Positions 16,603 to 26,897 of a stretch of 64,000 nucleotides of DNA are shown piece after piece (the stretch's first letter is position 1; every line of letters starts with the position of its first letter). A program made the position numbers and the translations under genes. The DNA lies in the NCBI RefSeq assembly GCF_000427665.1, contig NZ_KE386572.1, positions 4,526,373 through 4,590,372 of the forward strand, read 5' to 3'. Source of the DNA: Geminicoccus roseus DSM 18922. Lineage in GTDB: Bacteria; Pseudomonadota; Alphaproteobacteria; Geminicoccales; Geminicoccaceae. Under the pieces are notes generated by a model. That model saw nothing but the letters and a program-made list of their open reading frames with translations. It was not told the DNA's origin and made no database searches.

Positions 16603-18134
16603 CAGTGCCTCGCGTGCGAATGGGACAGGCCATGCCCTTGAGCGGAAGCGGCGATCACCGCCTCTTCCGTCGCGTCCTTGCGGTCGAAGATCTGGATCAG
16701 CTTGCCGTTGCTCATCACGGCGATCTTGTCGGACAGTGCCATGACCTCCTCGAGGTCGGAGGTCGCGAACAGGATGCCCAGGCCGTCGGCGGCGAGCTTG
16801 CGCATGGTCTTGAACACGTCCGCCTTGGCGCCGACATCGATCCCGCGCGACGGCTCGTCCATCAGCAGGACCTTGGGGTCGGTCATCAGCGCCTTGCCGA
16901 TCACCACCTTCTGCTGGTTGCCACCGGACAGGGATGAGACCTCGAAGGACGGGTCGGCCACCTTGATGGCCAGGTCCTTGACGAAGCGCCTGATGGCGCC
17001 GTCCTCGGCGTTGCGCCTGATGTGGAAGCCGGTCGTGAACTTGGGCAGGCTTGCCAGGGTGAGGTTGGTGGCGATCGACAGGATCGGAACCAAGCCTTCG
17101 CGCTGGCGGTCCTCGGGGATCAGGGCCAGGCCGTGGCGGATGCGCGTCGCCACGTCGTGCCGGGTGATCGGCTGGCCGTCGACGAAGATCGTTCCCGCCG
17201 AGTTCGGGTGGCGGCCCATCACGCAGTCGAAGAACTCGGTGCGGCCCGCACCCATCAGGCCGTAGATCCCGATGATCTCACCGGCATCCAGCTTCAGCGA
17301 GACATGATCGACCGCATAGCCGCCCGTGGCGCGCGGCAGGCAGATCCCCTCGGCCCGGAACACCTCCCGCCCGATCACCTCGTGCCCGACGGTCTTGGCG
17401 AAATCCTTGGCGTCCTGGCCGATCATCTGCCGGACGATCCAGGGGATGTCGACATCCTCCATGGTGCGGTGGCCGGTGATCCGGCCGTCGCGCAGCACGG
17501 TGATGTGGTCGCCGATCCGGATCAGCTCCTCCAGCCGATGCGAGATGTAGACGATCGCGACCCCCTGCGCCTTGAGGTCGGCGATGACCCGGAACAGGAT
17601 CTCCACCTCGGCGGCGCTGAGCGCCGAGGTCGGCTCGTCCATGATCAGCACCCGCGCATCCTGCGCCAGCGCCTTGGCGATCTCGACGATCTGCTGCTCG
17701 CCGACCCGGAGTTCCTCGACCGGCGTGCGCGGATCGATGTCGTGCTCGAGGCGCTTGAGGATGGAAGCGGCGCGGCGCTCCTGCTCGGCATGGTCGATAT
17801 GCCCGGCCCGGGTGATCTCGCGGGAAACGAAGATGTTCTCCGCGACCGACAGGTTGCCGAACAGGTTGAGCTCCTGGAAGACGATGCCGATGCCGTGCCT
17901 GGCCGCGTCGTCGGTGCTAGACAGATGGACCTCCTGGCCCCGGACCAGGACCTGCCCCTCGGTCGGCTGCTCCACGCCGGCGATGATCTTCATCAGCGTC
18001 GACTTGCCGGCGCCGTTCTCGCCGACCAGCACGTTGACCGCGCCTTCGTAGACCCTGAAGTCGGCGTTCCTGAGCGCCACCGTCCCCGGATAGACCTTGC
18101 TGACGCCTCGGACCTCGAGTGCCACCGCGCTCAT
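16602..18134 (-). CDS. Ribose-type (CUT2) ABC transporter ATPase, double domain
   Basis: A 510-residue protein with two nucleotide-binding domains. The first has Walker A GENGAGKST, a weakened signature (ELRVGEQQ) and Walker B VLIMDEPTSAL. In the second the Walker A is degenerate (GLMGAGRTE) while the signature SSLSGGNQQK and Walker B VLLMDEP are intact. This asymmetry is normal for RbsA-like ATPases. Its start overlaps the DUF2291 stop (ATGA). It powers uptake of the operon B sugar, probably D-apiose. Confidence 0.93.
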   Translation of the reverse strand: MSAVALEVRGVSKVYPGTVALRNADFRVYEGAVNVLVGENGAGKSTLMKIIAGVEQPTEGQVLVRGQEVHLSSTDDAARHGIGIVFQELNLFGNLSVAENIFVSREITRAGHIDHAEQERRAASILKRLEHDIDPRTPVEELRVGEQQIVEIAKALAQDARVLIMDEPTSALSAAEVEILFRVIADLKAQGVAIVYISHRLEELIRIGDHITVLRDGRITGHRTMEDVDIPWIVRQMIGQDAKDFAKTVGHEVIGREVFRAEGICLPRATGGYAVDHVSLKLDAGEIIGIYGLMGAGRTEFFDCVMGRHPNSAGTIFVDGQPITRHDVATRIRHGLALIPEDRQREGLVPILSIATNLTLASLPKFTTGFHIRRNAEDGAIRRFVKDLAIKVADPSFEVSSLSGGNQQKVVIGKALMTDPKVLLMDEPSRGIDVGAKADVFKTMRKLAADGLGILFATSDLEEVMALSDKIAVMSNGKLIQIFDRKDATEEAVIAASAQGHGLSHSHARH

Positions 18135-18784
18135 TCGATCGTCGCCTCCACCGGCGTCACCAGCGGCGGCTCATCCGGCTTGGCGGCGGTGAAGACGCCC
18201 AGGAGCGTCATTCTCTTCCCGACCAGGTCCTCGCGCGGCAGCTTGGAAAGGACATCCTCGTCGGCCCGGCTGTTCAGCGCCTTGCCGTAGTTGGCATAGG
18301 TGATCTGGTTGCTGAAATCCTCGAACCGGACGAAGTCCAGCACGTCGCGGATCGAGGTGCCGCGGATCACGGGACCAATCTGCGCCACCAGGTCGACCTG
18401 GCCGTCGCCGTCCACGTCGACCCCCGCCGTGGCCGCCCGCGACTTCGTGTTGGCCTCGACGATCTCGCCGCTCGCCCGGACCACGATGTTCCAGGGCGTT
18501 CCTTCTTCCTTCTGCCGGTAGCCGTGCTGCCGGCCAGCCTCGTCGGGCGAGGCTTCCATCTGCGCCCGGACCGCCTCAAACTCGCCGGCCTTGCCCTGAA
18601 GATAGGGCAGGATCTCGCTGGTCCAGCTGGACGCCACGCGCTCCACCGGGTCCATGGCGACAGCGCCGCCAGCACCAGTGTCGGCCGGGACGGCGGAACT
18701 CTCGCCTGTCCGCTCGATCCGGCAGCCCGAAAGCAGGCTGCCGGCCAGCGCCAGGGCGGATACCATCAGCAGGGACGTGCGCAT
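18131..18784 (-). CDS. DUF2291 lipoprotein of a CUT2 importer
   Basis: A 217-residue protein with a lipoprotein signal ending in the lipobox LLSGC (lipidated Cys about residue 21). The remainder matches DUF2291 proteins found beside ribose-type importers, with PWNIVVRASGEIVEANTKSRAATA, DVDGDGQVDLVAQIGPVIRGTSIRD and the end FTAAKP. Function is unknown; fixed position between binding protein and ATPase suggests a periplasmic accessory to sugar uptake. Its stop overlaps the ATPase start. Confidence 0.82.
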   Translation of the reverse strand: MRTSLLMVSALALAGSLLSGCRIERTGESSAVPADTGAGGAVAMDPVERVASSWTSEILPYLQGKAGEFEAVRAQMEASPDEAGRQHGYRQKEEGTPWNIVVRASGEIVEANTKSRAATAGVDVDGDGQVDLVAQIGPVIRGTSIRDVLDFVRFEDFSNQITYANYGKALNSRADEDVLSKLPREDLVGKRMTLLGVFTAAKPDEPPLVTPVEATIE

Positions 18785-18821
18785 CTTATCCGGTCTTGAC
18801 TGAGGCGGTCCGAAACGAAGC

Positions 18822-18856
18822 GACGCGGAGGCGGCCAGGTGGCACGCCCCCGCGTC
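18822..18856 (-). promoter_or_regulatory. Intercistronic hairpin after the CUT2 binding-protein gene
   Basis: GACGCGG pairs with CCGCGTC and an inner GGCG with CGCC, separated by an asymmetric loop. It lies between the binding-protein stop (18871) and the DUF2291 start (18784), the same place as the hairpin in operon A, and may keep binding-protein mRNA more abundant. Confidence 0.5.
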
Positions 18857-18870
18857 CCCGGGTCGAGAGA

Positions 18871-19875
<1,005 letters not shown>

Positions 19876-20703
19876 TCAGGTGATCCGGCGGATGCTCGCC
19901 ATGATCTCGTCTGGCTCGAACACCCGCTTCCAGTCGTCCTTCATCAGGACCGGCTTGCCGAACTCGATCGCCTTGTTGCAGGCGTCCGAGAACACGCCGT
20001 CCACCTCCTTGAAGATCACCGAGCCCAGGACATTCATGTGGCCGAGCAGGAAGTCACGGGCAGCCTCGGCAGGCACGCCGCGGGCAATGGCCTCGTCCAT
20101 GGCTTCGCGCATCACCTCCAGGAGGGTCGCGCAGACCGTCTCCGACAGGCCGGGCTCCAGGATCGCCATCTGCTCGACCGTCACCCGGTGGGAGCGCATC
20201 ACCGGCTTCCAGATCACCTTCGCGACCGCCTCGCCGACCGCGTAGTGCTCCTCGGGCCCCTGCATCAGGGCGCTCACGATGTGCTGCTTGGCGGCGACGC
20301 CCCCGAAATGGTCCTTCTTCGCGGCCGGATCGGTCTCGTCGTTGAAGATAGGCGGGTGGCAGGGATGGGTGACGAAATAGGTGATGTCGTCCCGCTTGGG
20401 CAGGTGCCCGGCATGCGGCGCCGCGGCATCCAGGATGATCACGATCGTGCCAGGGACGAGCTTGTCGATGATCCCGCCGGCGACCTTGCCGATCGCCGTG
20501 TCGGGAACCGCCAGGATCACCACCTCGGCATTCTGGAGGGCGGCGTCGGCGGAAACGCTTTCTACGCCAAGCTCGGTCCGCAGGCGCTCGCGTCCGGCGT
20601 CGCTCACCTCGACATGGCGTACGTCGTAGGGCGACCCGACCAGGTTGCGCCCCAGGCGCATGCCCATTTTTCCGCCCGCACCGAACAACGCGATGGACGT
20701 CAT
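19876..20703 (-). CDS. apnO: D-apionate oxidoisomerase-like enzyme
   Basis: A 275-residue NAD-binding protein. The Rossmann motif is LFGAGGKMGMRLG at the N-terminus; next come VVILAVPDTAIGKV, a conserved YFVTHPCHPPIF block and a helical C-terminal domain like that of the phosphogluconate dehydrogenase C-terminal family (KDHFGGVAAKQHIV, FLLGHMNVLGSVIF). This layout matches ApnO, which converts D-apionate to 3-oxo-isoapionate. It opens operon B. GGGAG precedes the ATG at 20703. Recognition is from memory; a related 3-hydroxy-acid dehydrogenase remains possible, but the ApsD- and ApnL-like genes in the regulon make ApnO the better fit. Confidence 0.74.
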   Translation of the reverse strand: MTSIALFGAGGKMGMRLGRNLVGSPYDVRHVEVSDAGRERLRTELGVESVSADAALQNAEVVILAVPDTAIGKVAGGIIDKLVPGTIVIILDAAAPHAGHLPKRDDITYFVTHPCHPPIFNDETDPAAKKDHFGGVAAKQHIVSALMQGPEEHYAVGEAVAKVIWKPVMRSHRVTVEQMAILEPGLSETVCATLLEVMREAMDEAIARGVPAEAARDFLLGHMNVLGSVIFKEVDGVFSDACNKAIEFGKPVLMKDDWKRVFEPDEIMASIRRIT

Positions 20704-20746
20704 CTGCTCCCACCTTCCCCGATCGATCGACAACCCAATGCCGGTA

Positions 20747-20776
20747 AAGCTAGGTGGCACTGGTATGATGAGTCAA
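20747..20776 (-). promoter_or_regulatory. Operon B promoter with the shared operator
   Basis: On the minus strand TTGACT (20771-20776) and TAGCTT (20747-20752) form -35 and -10 boxes 18 bases apart. The spacer holds CATCATACCAGTGCC, the reverse complement of GGCACTGGTATGATG. The 11-base core CACTGGTATGA is identical to that in the operon A promoter, again between the boxes. Repressor binding here would block polymerase directly. The divergent gene at 20871 could share the site. Confidence 0.7.
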
Positions 20777-20870
20777 TGATCTGATGGGGCTAGGCAGCAT
20801 GGAAACGATCCTCCCCCTTGCTTCCTCCCGCCAGGAGCAGGAAGGAAGATGCCCACAGCGGAGGTCGGGC

Positions 20871-21665
20871 ATGGACGAGATGGTGATCGAGACGGCGGCG
20901 ACGCAGGTGGCGCAGGCACGCCGCCAACGGACGGTCCTGGCCGGACTTCCAGGCATCGCACCCGGCGACATCGCCTCTGGCTATCAGGTGCTCCAGAAGG
21001 CCAATGCCATGCTGGTGCCGGATCTGGGTCGAGTGGTGGCCTACAAGATCGGGGCGACCAGTCCTTACATGCGGGACTATCTCGGGGTGTCCGAACCGGT
21101 GTTCGGGGAAGTGTTCGCCTCCACGGTGCAGTTCGTGAACGGGCAGGTGCCCTTCTCCCGGTTCCGGCGCCTTGGGATCGAGACGGAGATCGCCGTCGTC
21201 CTCGGCGCGGATCTGACCGCGACCGAGGCCCGCCACGACCGCGCCTCGGTCGCCGGCGCCATCGAGAGCATCCATGCATGCGTGGAACTGGTGGACGACC
21301 GCTACGCCGACTTCCGGACGGTCGGCCCAGCGACGCTGGCCGCCGACAATTTCTTCGGCGCCGGCTGCGTCGTCGGGCGCTCGCGCGGACCGGGCTCGAT
21401 CGAGCGGCTGGATCGCCTGGGGGCGCGCACGATCCTGGACGGCCAGGAAGTGGCGAGCGGCACCAGCGACGCGCTGCTCGGCCATCCGCTCGATGCCCTG
21501 GCCTGGTTCGCCAATTGCCGGGCACGGCTTGGTCTGCCGGTACCGGCCGGTACCCTGGTGACGCTCGGCTCGATCACCCCGGTATTCTGGCTCGACCGCC
21601 CGCTCACGGCGCGGATCGAGATCGAGGCGCTGGGCGCCGTGGACGTGCATGTCGAGGCGGGCTGA
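20871..21665 (+). CDS. FAH-fold hydratase-like protein (2-oxopent-4-enoate hydratase type)
   Basis: A 264-residue protein like 2-keto-4-pentenoate hydratases and 2-oxo-acid decarboxylases of catechol meta pathways: VAYKIGATSPYMRDYLGVSEP, a metal-binding pair of acids in GIETEIAVVLG, ACVELVDDRYADF, and GSITPVFWL. Such enzymes add water to, or act on, unsaturated or 2-oxo acids with Mg2+. The ATG at 20871 has GGAGG six bases upstream; the frame is open to 20784 without such a site. It diverges from operon B and its promoter region overlaps the shared operator, so it probably belongs to the same sugar-acid pathway. Confidence 0.78.
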   Translation: MDEMVIETAATQVAQARRQRTVLAGLPGIAPGDIASGYQVLQKANAMLVPDLGRVVAYKIGATSPYMRDYLGVSEPVFGEVFASTVQFVNGQVPFSRFRRLGIETEIAVVLGADLTATEARHDRASVAGAIESIHACVELVDDRYADFRTVGPATLAADNFFGAGCVVGRSRGPGSIERLDRLGARTILDGQEVASGTSDALLGHPLDALAWFANCRARLGLPVPAGTLVTLGSITPVFWLDRPLTARIEIEALGAVDVHVEAG

Positions 21666-21804
21666 CGGCCGCTGATCCGGTCGCTTCGCCGGGGCCGCAT
21701 CCGCCTGGATGCCCGCGATCCTGCTGGCGATGTTCCAGACGCTGATCCACCTGCGGATCCAGGAATACGGGGCTTGGCAGGCCGTATCTCCGTCGGGAAG
21801 CTGA

Positions 21805-23007
<1,203 letters not shown>

Positions 23008-23034
23008 GCGTCACCTCAGGGATTGCATGTAAAG

Positions 23035-23064
23035 AGGGCCGGGCGGAGTGATCCGCCCGGCCCT
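23035..23064. terminator. Bidirectional terminator between dctP-like and dctM-like genes
   Basis: AGGGCCGGGCGGA pairs perfectly with TCCGCCCGGCCCT around a GTGA tetraloop, followed on the plus strand by TTGTT. It lies 28 bases after the receptor's stop and serves as terminator for it and, in reverse, for the convergent permease gene. Confidence 0.82.
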
Positions 23065-23115
23065 TGTTCGTTGCTGGATCCTGCGACCCGGTCCCGCTGC
23101 GGCGGGACGCCCTGA

Positions 23116-24888
23116 TCAGGGCTGGGCCGGCTGCGGATCGGCCGGTGGCACCAGGTCGGCTGGAGGTGCAAGGTCCGCCGGGGGAGCAAGCTCGGCGGGC
23201 GGGGCCAGGTCCGCTGGTGGCGCCAGACCATCCAGCCCCTCCGGCGTGCCGAAGTCGAAGTCTCCGGGCGGCGCGATGTCGATGCCAGGGATGTCGAGCT
23301 GGTTGATGCTCTCCGGGTCGACCCCGGTCCCGGCATCCTTGTAGTGCATCACCATGTTCGGGAAGAGGATCACCAGCGCCACCATCAGGCACTGGATCCC
23401 GACATAGGGAACGGCGCCCCAGTAGATCTGGCCGGTGGTCACCGGTTCCATGCGCCGGCCGGTGACCTTGTCCAGGTAAGCCGTCTTCGGCGCCACCGAA
23501 CGCAGGAAGAACAGGGCGAAGCCGAAGGGCGGGTGCATGAAGCTGGTCTGCATGTTCACCGCCAGGATCACCCCGAACCAGATCAGGTCGATGCCCAGAT
23601 GCTCGGCTGCGGGGCCCAGCAACGGCACCACGATGAAGGCCAGCTCGAAGAAGTCGAGGAAGAACGCCAGGAAGAACACCATGATGTTGACGACGATCAG
23701 GAACCCGACCTCGCCGCCCGGGACGGAGATCAGCAGTTCCTCGACCCACCGGTGCCCGTCGACCCCATAGAAGGTCAGCGAGAAGACGCGCGCGCCCACC
23801 AGGATGAACACCACGAAAGCCGACAGCTTGGCGGTGGAGTCCAGGGCCTGCCGGAGCAGGCCGAAGCTCAGGCGCCGCTTGGCGAGCGCCAGGACCAGCG
23901 CACCCGACGCCCCCATGGCGCCGCCCTCGGTGGGGGTAGCAATGCCCAGGAAGATCGTGCCGAGCACCAGGAACACCAGCGCCAGCGGCGGGATCATCAC
24001 GAACACGACCTGGCTGGCCAGGCGCGAGAGCAGCCCGAGCTTCAGGTAGTAGTCGGCGACTGCCGCGAGGTAGGCGACCGCCACGGCGACCGCGACGCCC
24101 ACGATCTCCGCACCCTGCTGGACATGCGGCGCCAGGAGGATGTCGGCGACGTATCCGATGATGACGACACCGACGAGCAGGACCAGCAGGGAGCGGGTAC
24201 CGCGCCGGCCGTCCGCCTCCTTGATCGTCATCGCCTCATCCGGCAGGGCCGGGGCCTGCTTGGGCGCCACGAGGGTCATGATCAGGATGTAGGCGGCATA
24301 CATGCTCGAGAGGATCATCCCGGGCAGGAAGGCGCCGGTGTACATGTCGCCTACCGAGCGGCCAAGCTGGTCGGCCATCACGATCAGCACCAGCGAGGGC
24401 GGGATGATCTGGGCCAGCGTGCCCGATGCCGCGATCACGCCCGTGGCCAGCCGGCGGTCATAGCCATAGCGCAGCATGATCGGGAGCGAGATCAGGCCCA
24501 TGGAGATGACCGAGGCCGCGACCACGCCGGTGGTGGCGGCCAGCAGGGCGCCCACGAAGATCACCGCATAGGCGAGGCCTCCGCGGATCTTCCCGAACAG
24601 CTGCCCGATCGTGTCGAGCAGGTCCTCCGCCATCCCGGATCGCTCCAGGATCAGGCCCATGAAGGTGAAGAACGGGATCGCCAGCAGCGTGTCGTTGTAG
24701 ATGATGCCGTAGATCCGCTCCGGCATCGCCTGCAGGAAGTTGGTCGGGAACAGGCCGAGCTCGATGCCGATCAGCGCGAACAACAGGCCGTTGGCCGCCA
24801 GCGCGAACGCCACCGGGTAGCCCAGCAGCAGGAACACGACCAGGGCCCCGAACATGATCGGCGCCATGTTATGGATCAGGAAATCCAT
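23116..24888 (-). CDS. TRAP transporter large permease (DctM) with repetitive tail
   Basis: A 590-residue membrane protein with about 12 or more segments and the DctM blocks LLAIPFFTFMGLILERSGMAEDLL, AATTGVVAASVISMGLISLP and IATPTEGGAMGASGAL. It is longer than the usual 430 residues: an inserted region of extra helices around residues 225-290 is typical of the larger DctM subfamily, and an acidic Pro-rich tail of hexapeptide repeats follows the last helix. It forms the sodium-driven channel for a carboxylate with the small subunit at 24916. Confidence 0.87.
   Translation of the reverse strand: MDFLIHNMAPIMFGALVVFLLLGYPVAFALAANGLLFALIGIELGLFPTNFLQAMPERIYGIIYNDTLLAIPFFTFMGLILERSGMAEDLLDTIGQLFGKIRGGLAYAVIFVGALLAATTGVVAASVISMGLISLPIMLRYGYDRRLATGVIAASGTLAQIIPPSLVLIVMADQLGRSVGDMYTGAFLPGMILSSMYAAYILIMTLVAPKQAPALPDEAMTIKEADGRRGTRSLLVLLVGVVIIGYVADILLAPHVQQGAEIVGVAVAVAVAYLAAVADYYLKLGLLSRLASQVVFVMIPPLALVFLVLGTIFLGIATPTEGGAMGASGALVLALAKRRLSFGLLRQALDSTAKLSAFVVFILVGARVFSLTFYGVDGHRWVEELLISVPGGEVGFLIVVNIMVFFLAFFLDFFELAFIVVPLLGPAAEHLGIDLIWFGVILAVNMQTSFMHPPFGFALFFLRSVAPKTAYLDKVTGRRMEPVTTGQIYWGAVPYVGIQCLMVALVILFPNMVMHYKDAGTGVDPESINQLDIPGIDIAPPGDFDFGTPEGLDGLAPPADLAPPAELAPPADLAPPADLVPPADPQPAQP
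23137..23226 (-). repeat. Five 18-bp coding repeats (LAPPAD-type)
   Basis: The last codons of the DctM-like gene encode five consecutive hexapeptides: LAPPAD, LAPPAE, LAPPAD, LAPPAD and LVPPAD. The DNA units are near-identical, so copy number may vary by slippage. Confidence 0.85.
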
Positions 24889-24915
24889 CGCTTTGAGATT
24901 CCTCGTCGCAGGCGA

Positions 24916-25482
24916 TCAGATGTGTTCGTGCTCGAGCGGCGTCTCATGGGCGTCGTCGCGACGCTCATGGGGATCGGGGATCCGGCCCCGCATCACCGCG
25001 ATCCGCTTGATGATCTCGGAGATCCCCTGGATGAACAGCAGCAGGAACCCGAGAGGGACGAGGAACTTGGCGGGCCACTGGGGCAGCCCGCCGGCATTGA
25101 ACGATTGTTCGTTGCCCAGATAGGAGCGCACGAAGAACGGCCAGCCATCGACCAGCATGAGGATGGTGAACGGCATCAGGAACAGCGTGTGCCCGACCAG
25201 CTCGATCCAGTTGCGCATCGCCTTGGGGAAGCGGCTGTTCAGGATGTCGATCCGGATATGCTCGTTCACCAGCAGCGTGTAGGCCGCCGCCAGCATGAAG
25301 ACGCAGCCGAACAGCTGCCACTGCATCTCCAGCCACATGTTGGAGCTGACGTCGAACGCCTTGCGGACGATCGCGTTGACGGTCGAGATGACGACCGCGA
25401 GCAGGATCAGCCACATCACTGTCCGGCCGATCAGCGTGTTGATTCGATCGATGCCGCGACTGAGCGCGAGGAGCATGTCCAC
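24916..25482 (-). CDS. TRAP transporter small permease (DctQ)
   Basis: A 188-residue protein with four predicted membrane segments and the DctQ pattern (FDVSSNMWLEMQWQLFGCVFMLAAAYTL, NEHIRIDI). I prefer the GTG at 25480-25482, which has GGGAGG seven bases upstream; ATGs at 25497, 25500 and 25560 are in frame but weaker. It partners the large permease 27 bases downstream. The C-terminal tail is His/Glu-rich. Confidence 0.84.
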   Translation of the reverse strand: MDMLLALSRGIDRINTLIGRTVMWLILLAVVISTVNAIVRKAFDVSSNMWLEMQWQLFGCVFMLAAAYTLLVNEHIRIDILNSRFPKAMRNWIELVGHTLFLMPFTILMLVDGWPFFVRSYLGNEQSFNAGGLPQWPAKFLVPLGFLLLFIQGISEIIKRIAVMRGRIPDPHERRDDAHETPLEHEHI

Positions 25483-25595
25483 CCAGTTGCCTCCCATCAT
25501 CCACTGCGGCGCCGGTCGCCGGATTGTATCGAGACGATCCCGGGCAGCGCGGCGCGACATTGGCGGCGGCGGGGCCGGGCATCAAGTCCGCAGCG

Positions 25596-25605
25596 TGTTA
25601 TAACA
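25596..25605. promoter_or_regulatory. Perfect 10-bp palindrome upstream of the TRAP permease genes
   Basis: TGTTATAACA, AT-rich in a GC-rich gap, about 115 bases before the dctQ start. It may be an operator or part of a promoter for the TRAP operon. The remaining gap 25483-25777 has no credible gene. Confidence 0.35.
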
Positions 25606-25714
25606 TGACTGCCGGAATGAATTCGCGCCTAGGCGATGCCGGCCCGGTCACTCCCGCCTGTTCCGGCCGAAGGGAAGTCCCGGCGGATGCTCCTGGAAGC
25701 CATCCCAGGGCGAT

Positions 25715-25754
25715 GCGGCACCGCCGCAGATCGGGGATCTGCGTGCGGTGCCGC
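25715..25754. terminator. Long hairpin after the second D-2-hydroxyacid dehydrogenase gene
   Basis: GCGGCACCGC pairs with GCGGTGCCGC; inside, CG/CG and CAGATC/GATCTG extend the stem around a GGG loop, with a single bulged T. It lies 23 bases beyond the stop codon at 25778 and separates this gene from the TRAP operon. No U-tract is visible. Confidence 0.6.
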
Positions 25755-25777
25755 CCAAACCAGGAGGTGGGCGATGC

Positions 25778-26722
25778 TCAGGCGAACCGCCAGGGCGTTA
25801 GAAGGGGGCGGCCGGCATAGTGGGCGTCGAGATTGTCCACCACCAGCTGGGCCATGGCGTCGCGGGTCTCCTCCGTCGCAGAGCCGATATGCGGCGTCAG
25901 CACCACGGTCTCAAGGTCGTTGAGAGGCGCCGGGACATTCGGCTCATCGGCAAAGACGTCCAGGCCCGCACCGGCGATCCGGCCTTCCACCAGCGCCTCG
26001 ACCATCGCCGGCTCGTCGATGACCGAGCCCCGGCTGATGTTGACCAGGAAGCTCTTGGGCTTCATCGCGCCGAGCACCGCCCGGTTGACCAGGCCTCGCG
26101 TGGCGGGCCCGCCCGGACACGCGACCATCAGCAGGTCGACCGCGCCCGCCATCTCTTCCAGGTCCGGATAACGGTGCCATGCGACATCCGACTGGGCGCT
26201 GCGGCCATGCCAGACGATCGACATGCCATGGGCCTCGGCGCGCCTGGCGATCGCCTTGCCGATCCGGCCCAGACCCAGGATCCCCATGGTCTTGCCGGCC
26301 AGCCGCGTGGACAGCGGCAAGGGGCCGTTTTGCCAGGCACCCGCCCGGACGAACCGGTCAGCCGCCACGATCCGGCGCATGGTGGCGATGGTCAGCCCCA
26401 TGGCCAGGTCGGCCACGTCGTCGGTGAGGACATCCGGCGTGTTGCTCACCGCAATGCCGCGGGCCTTGCAGTAGTCGAGGTCGACGCCGTCCACCCCGAC
26501 GCCGAAGCAGGCCACCAGCTCCAGTTTCGGCAGGCGGTCCATCAAGGCAGCGTCGCAGGTCAGTTCGCCCGAGGTGAGGATCGAGGTGACCCGCCCGGCG
26601 ACCTCGCGCAGCATGGCTTCGCGATCCTCGGCCAGATCGAGCCGGTGGCCGGCATAGCGCTCGTCGAGCTGGGCGGTCTGGCGCGGCAGCAGCCCGCGCA
26701 ACATCAGGATCTCGGGCTTCAA
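25778..26722 (-). CDS. D-2-hydroxyacid dehydrogenase (glyoxylate/hydroxypyruvate reductase-like)
   Basis: A 314-residue enzyme with Rossmann motif GLGRIG, catalytic Arg in VNISRGSVIDE, Glu in FADEPNVP and His in TPHIGSATEE. The GVGVDGVDLDYCKARGI block and short length fit the hydroxypyruvate/glyoxylate reductase group. The start is a TTG at 26720-26722 with GGAGG five bases upstream, giving MKPEILM; the next ATG would remove conserved residues. It may reduce a 2-oxo acid brought in by the neighbouring TRAP system; this is inference. Confidence 0.83.
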   Translation of the reverse strand: MKPEILMLRGLLPRQTAQLDERYAGHRLDLAEDREAMLREVAGRVTSILTSGELTCDAALMDRLPKLELVACFGVGVDGVDLDYCKARGIAVSNTPDVLTDDVADLAMGLTIATMRRIVAADRFVRAGAWQNGPLPLSTRLAGKTMGILGLGRIGKAIARRAEAHGMSIVWHGRSAQSDVAWHRYPDLEEMAGAVDLLMVACPGGPATRGLVNRAVLGAMKPKSFLVNISRGSVIDEPAMVEALVEGRIAGAGLDVFADEPNVPAPLNDLETVVLTPHIGSATEETRDAMAQLVVDNLDAHYAGRPLLTPWRFA

Positions 26723-26897
26723 GAACGCCTCCAGCGGCAGGAAGGGGAGGCGCAACCTAGCCGCGGGGCGTCGCGGGTAGAAGTGCCGTGGTGCAGCCGC
26801 GTTGCCAGGAAGGACCAGCTCGGGTGAGATCGGCCGGTATGCGGCGAGACCGGGATGCCCGGCATGAGCCGGAGTCCAACTACGTCCTGGGAGCGGC

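Noticed and set aside
23035-23064. Hairpin considered as a riboswitch or attenuator of the TRAP permease genes
   Set aside because: It is between convergent stop codons with a T-run on one side, which is a terminator position, not a leader.
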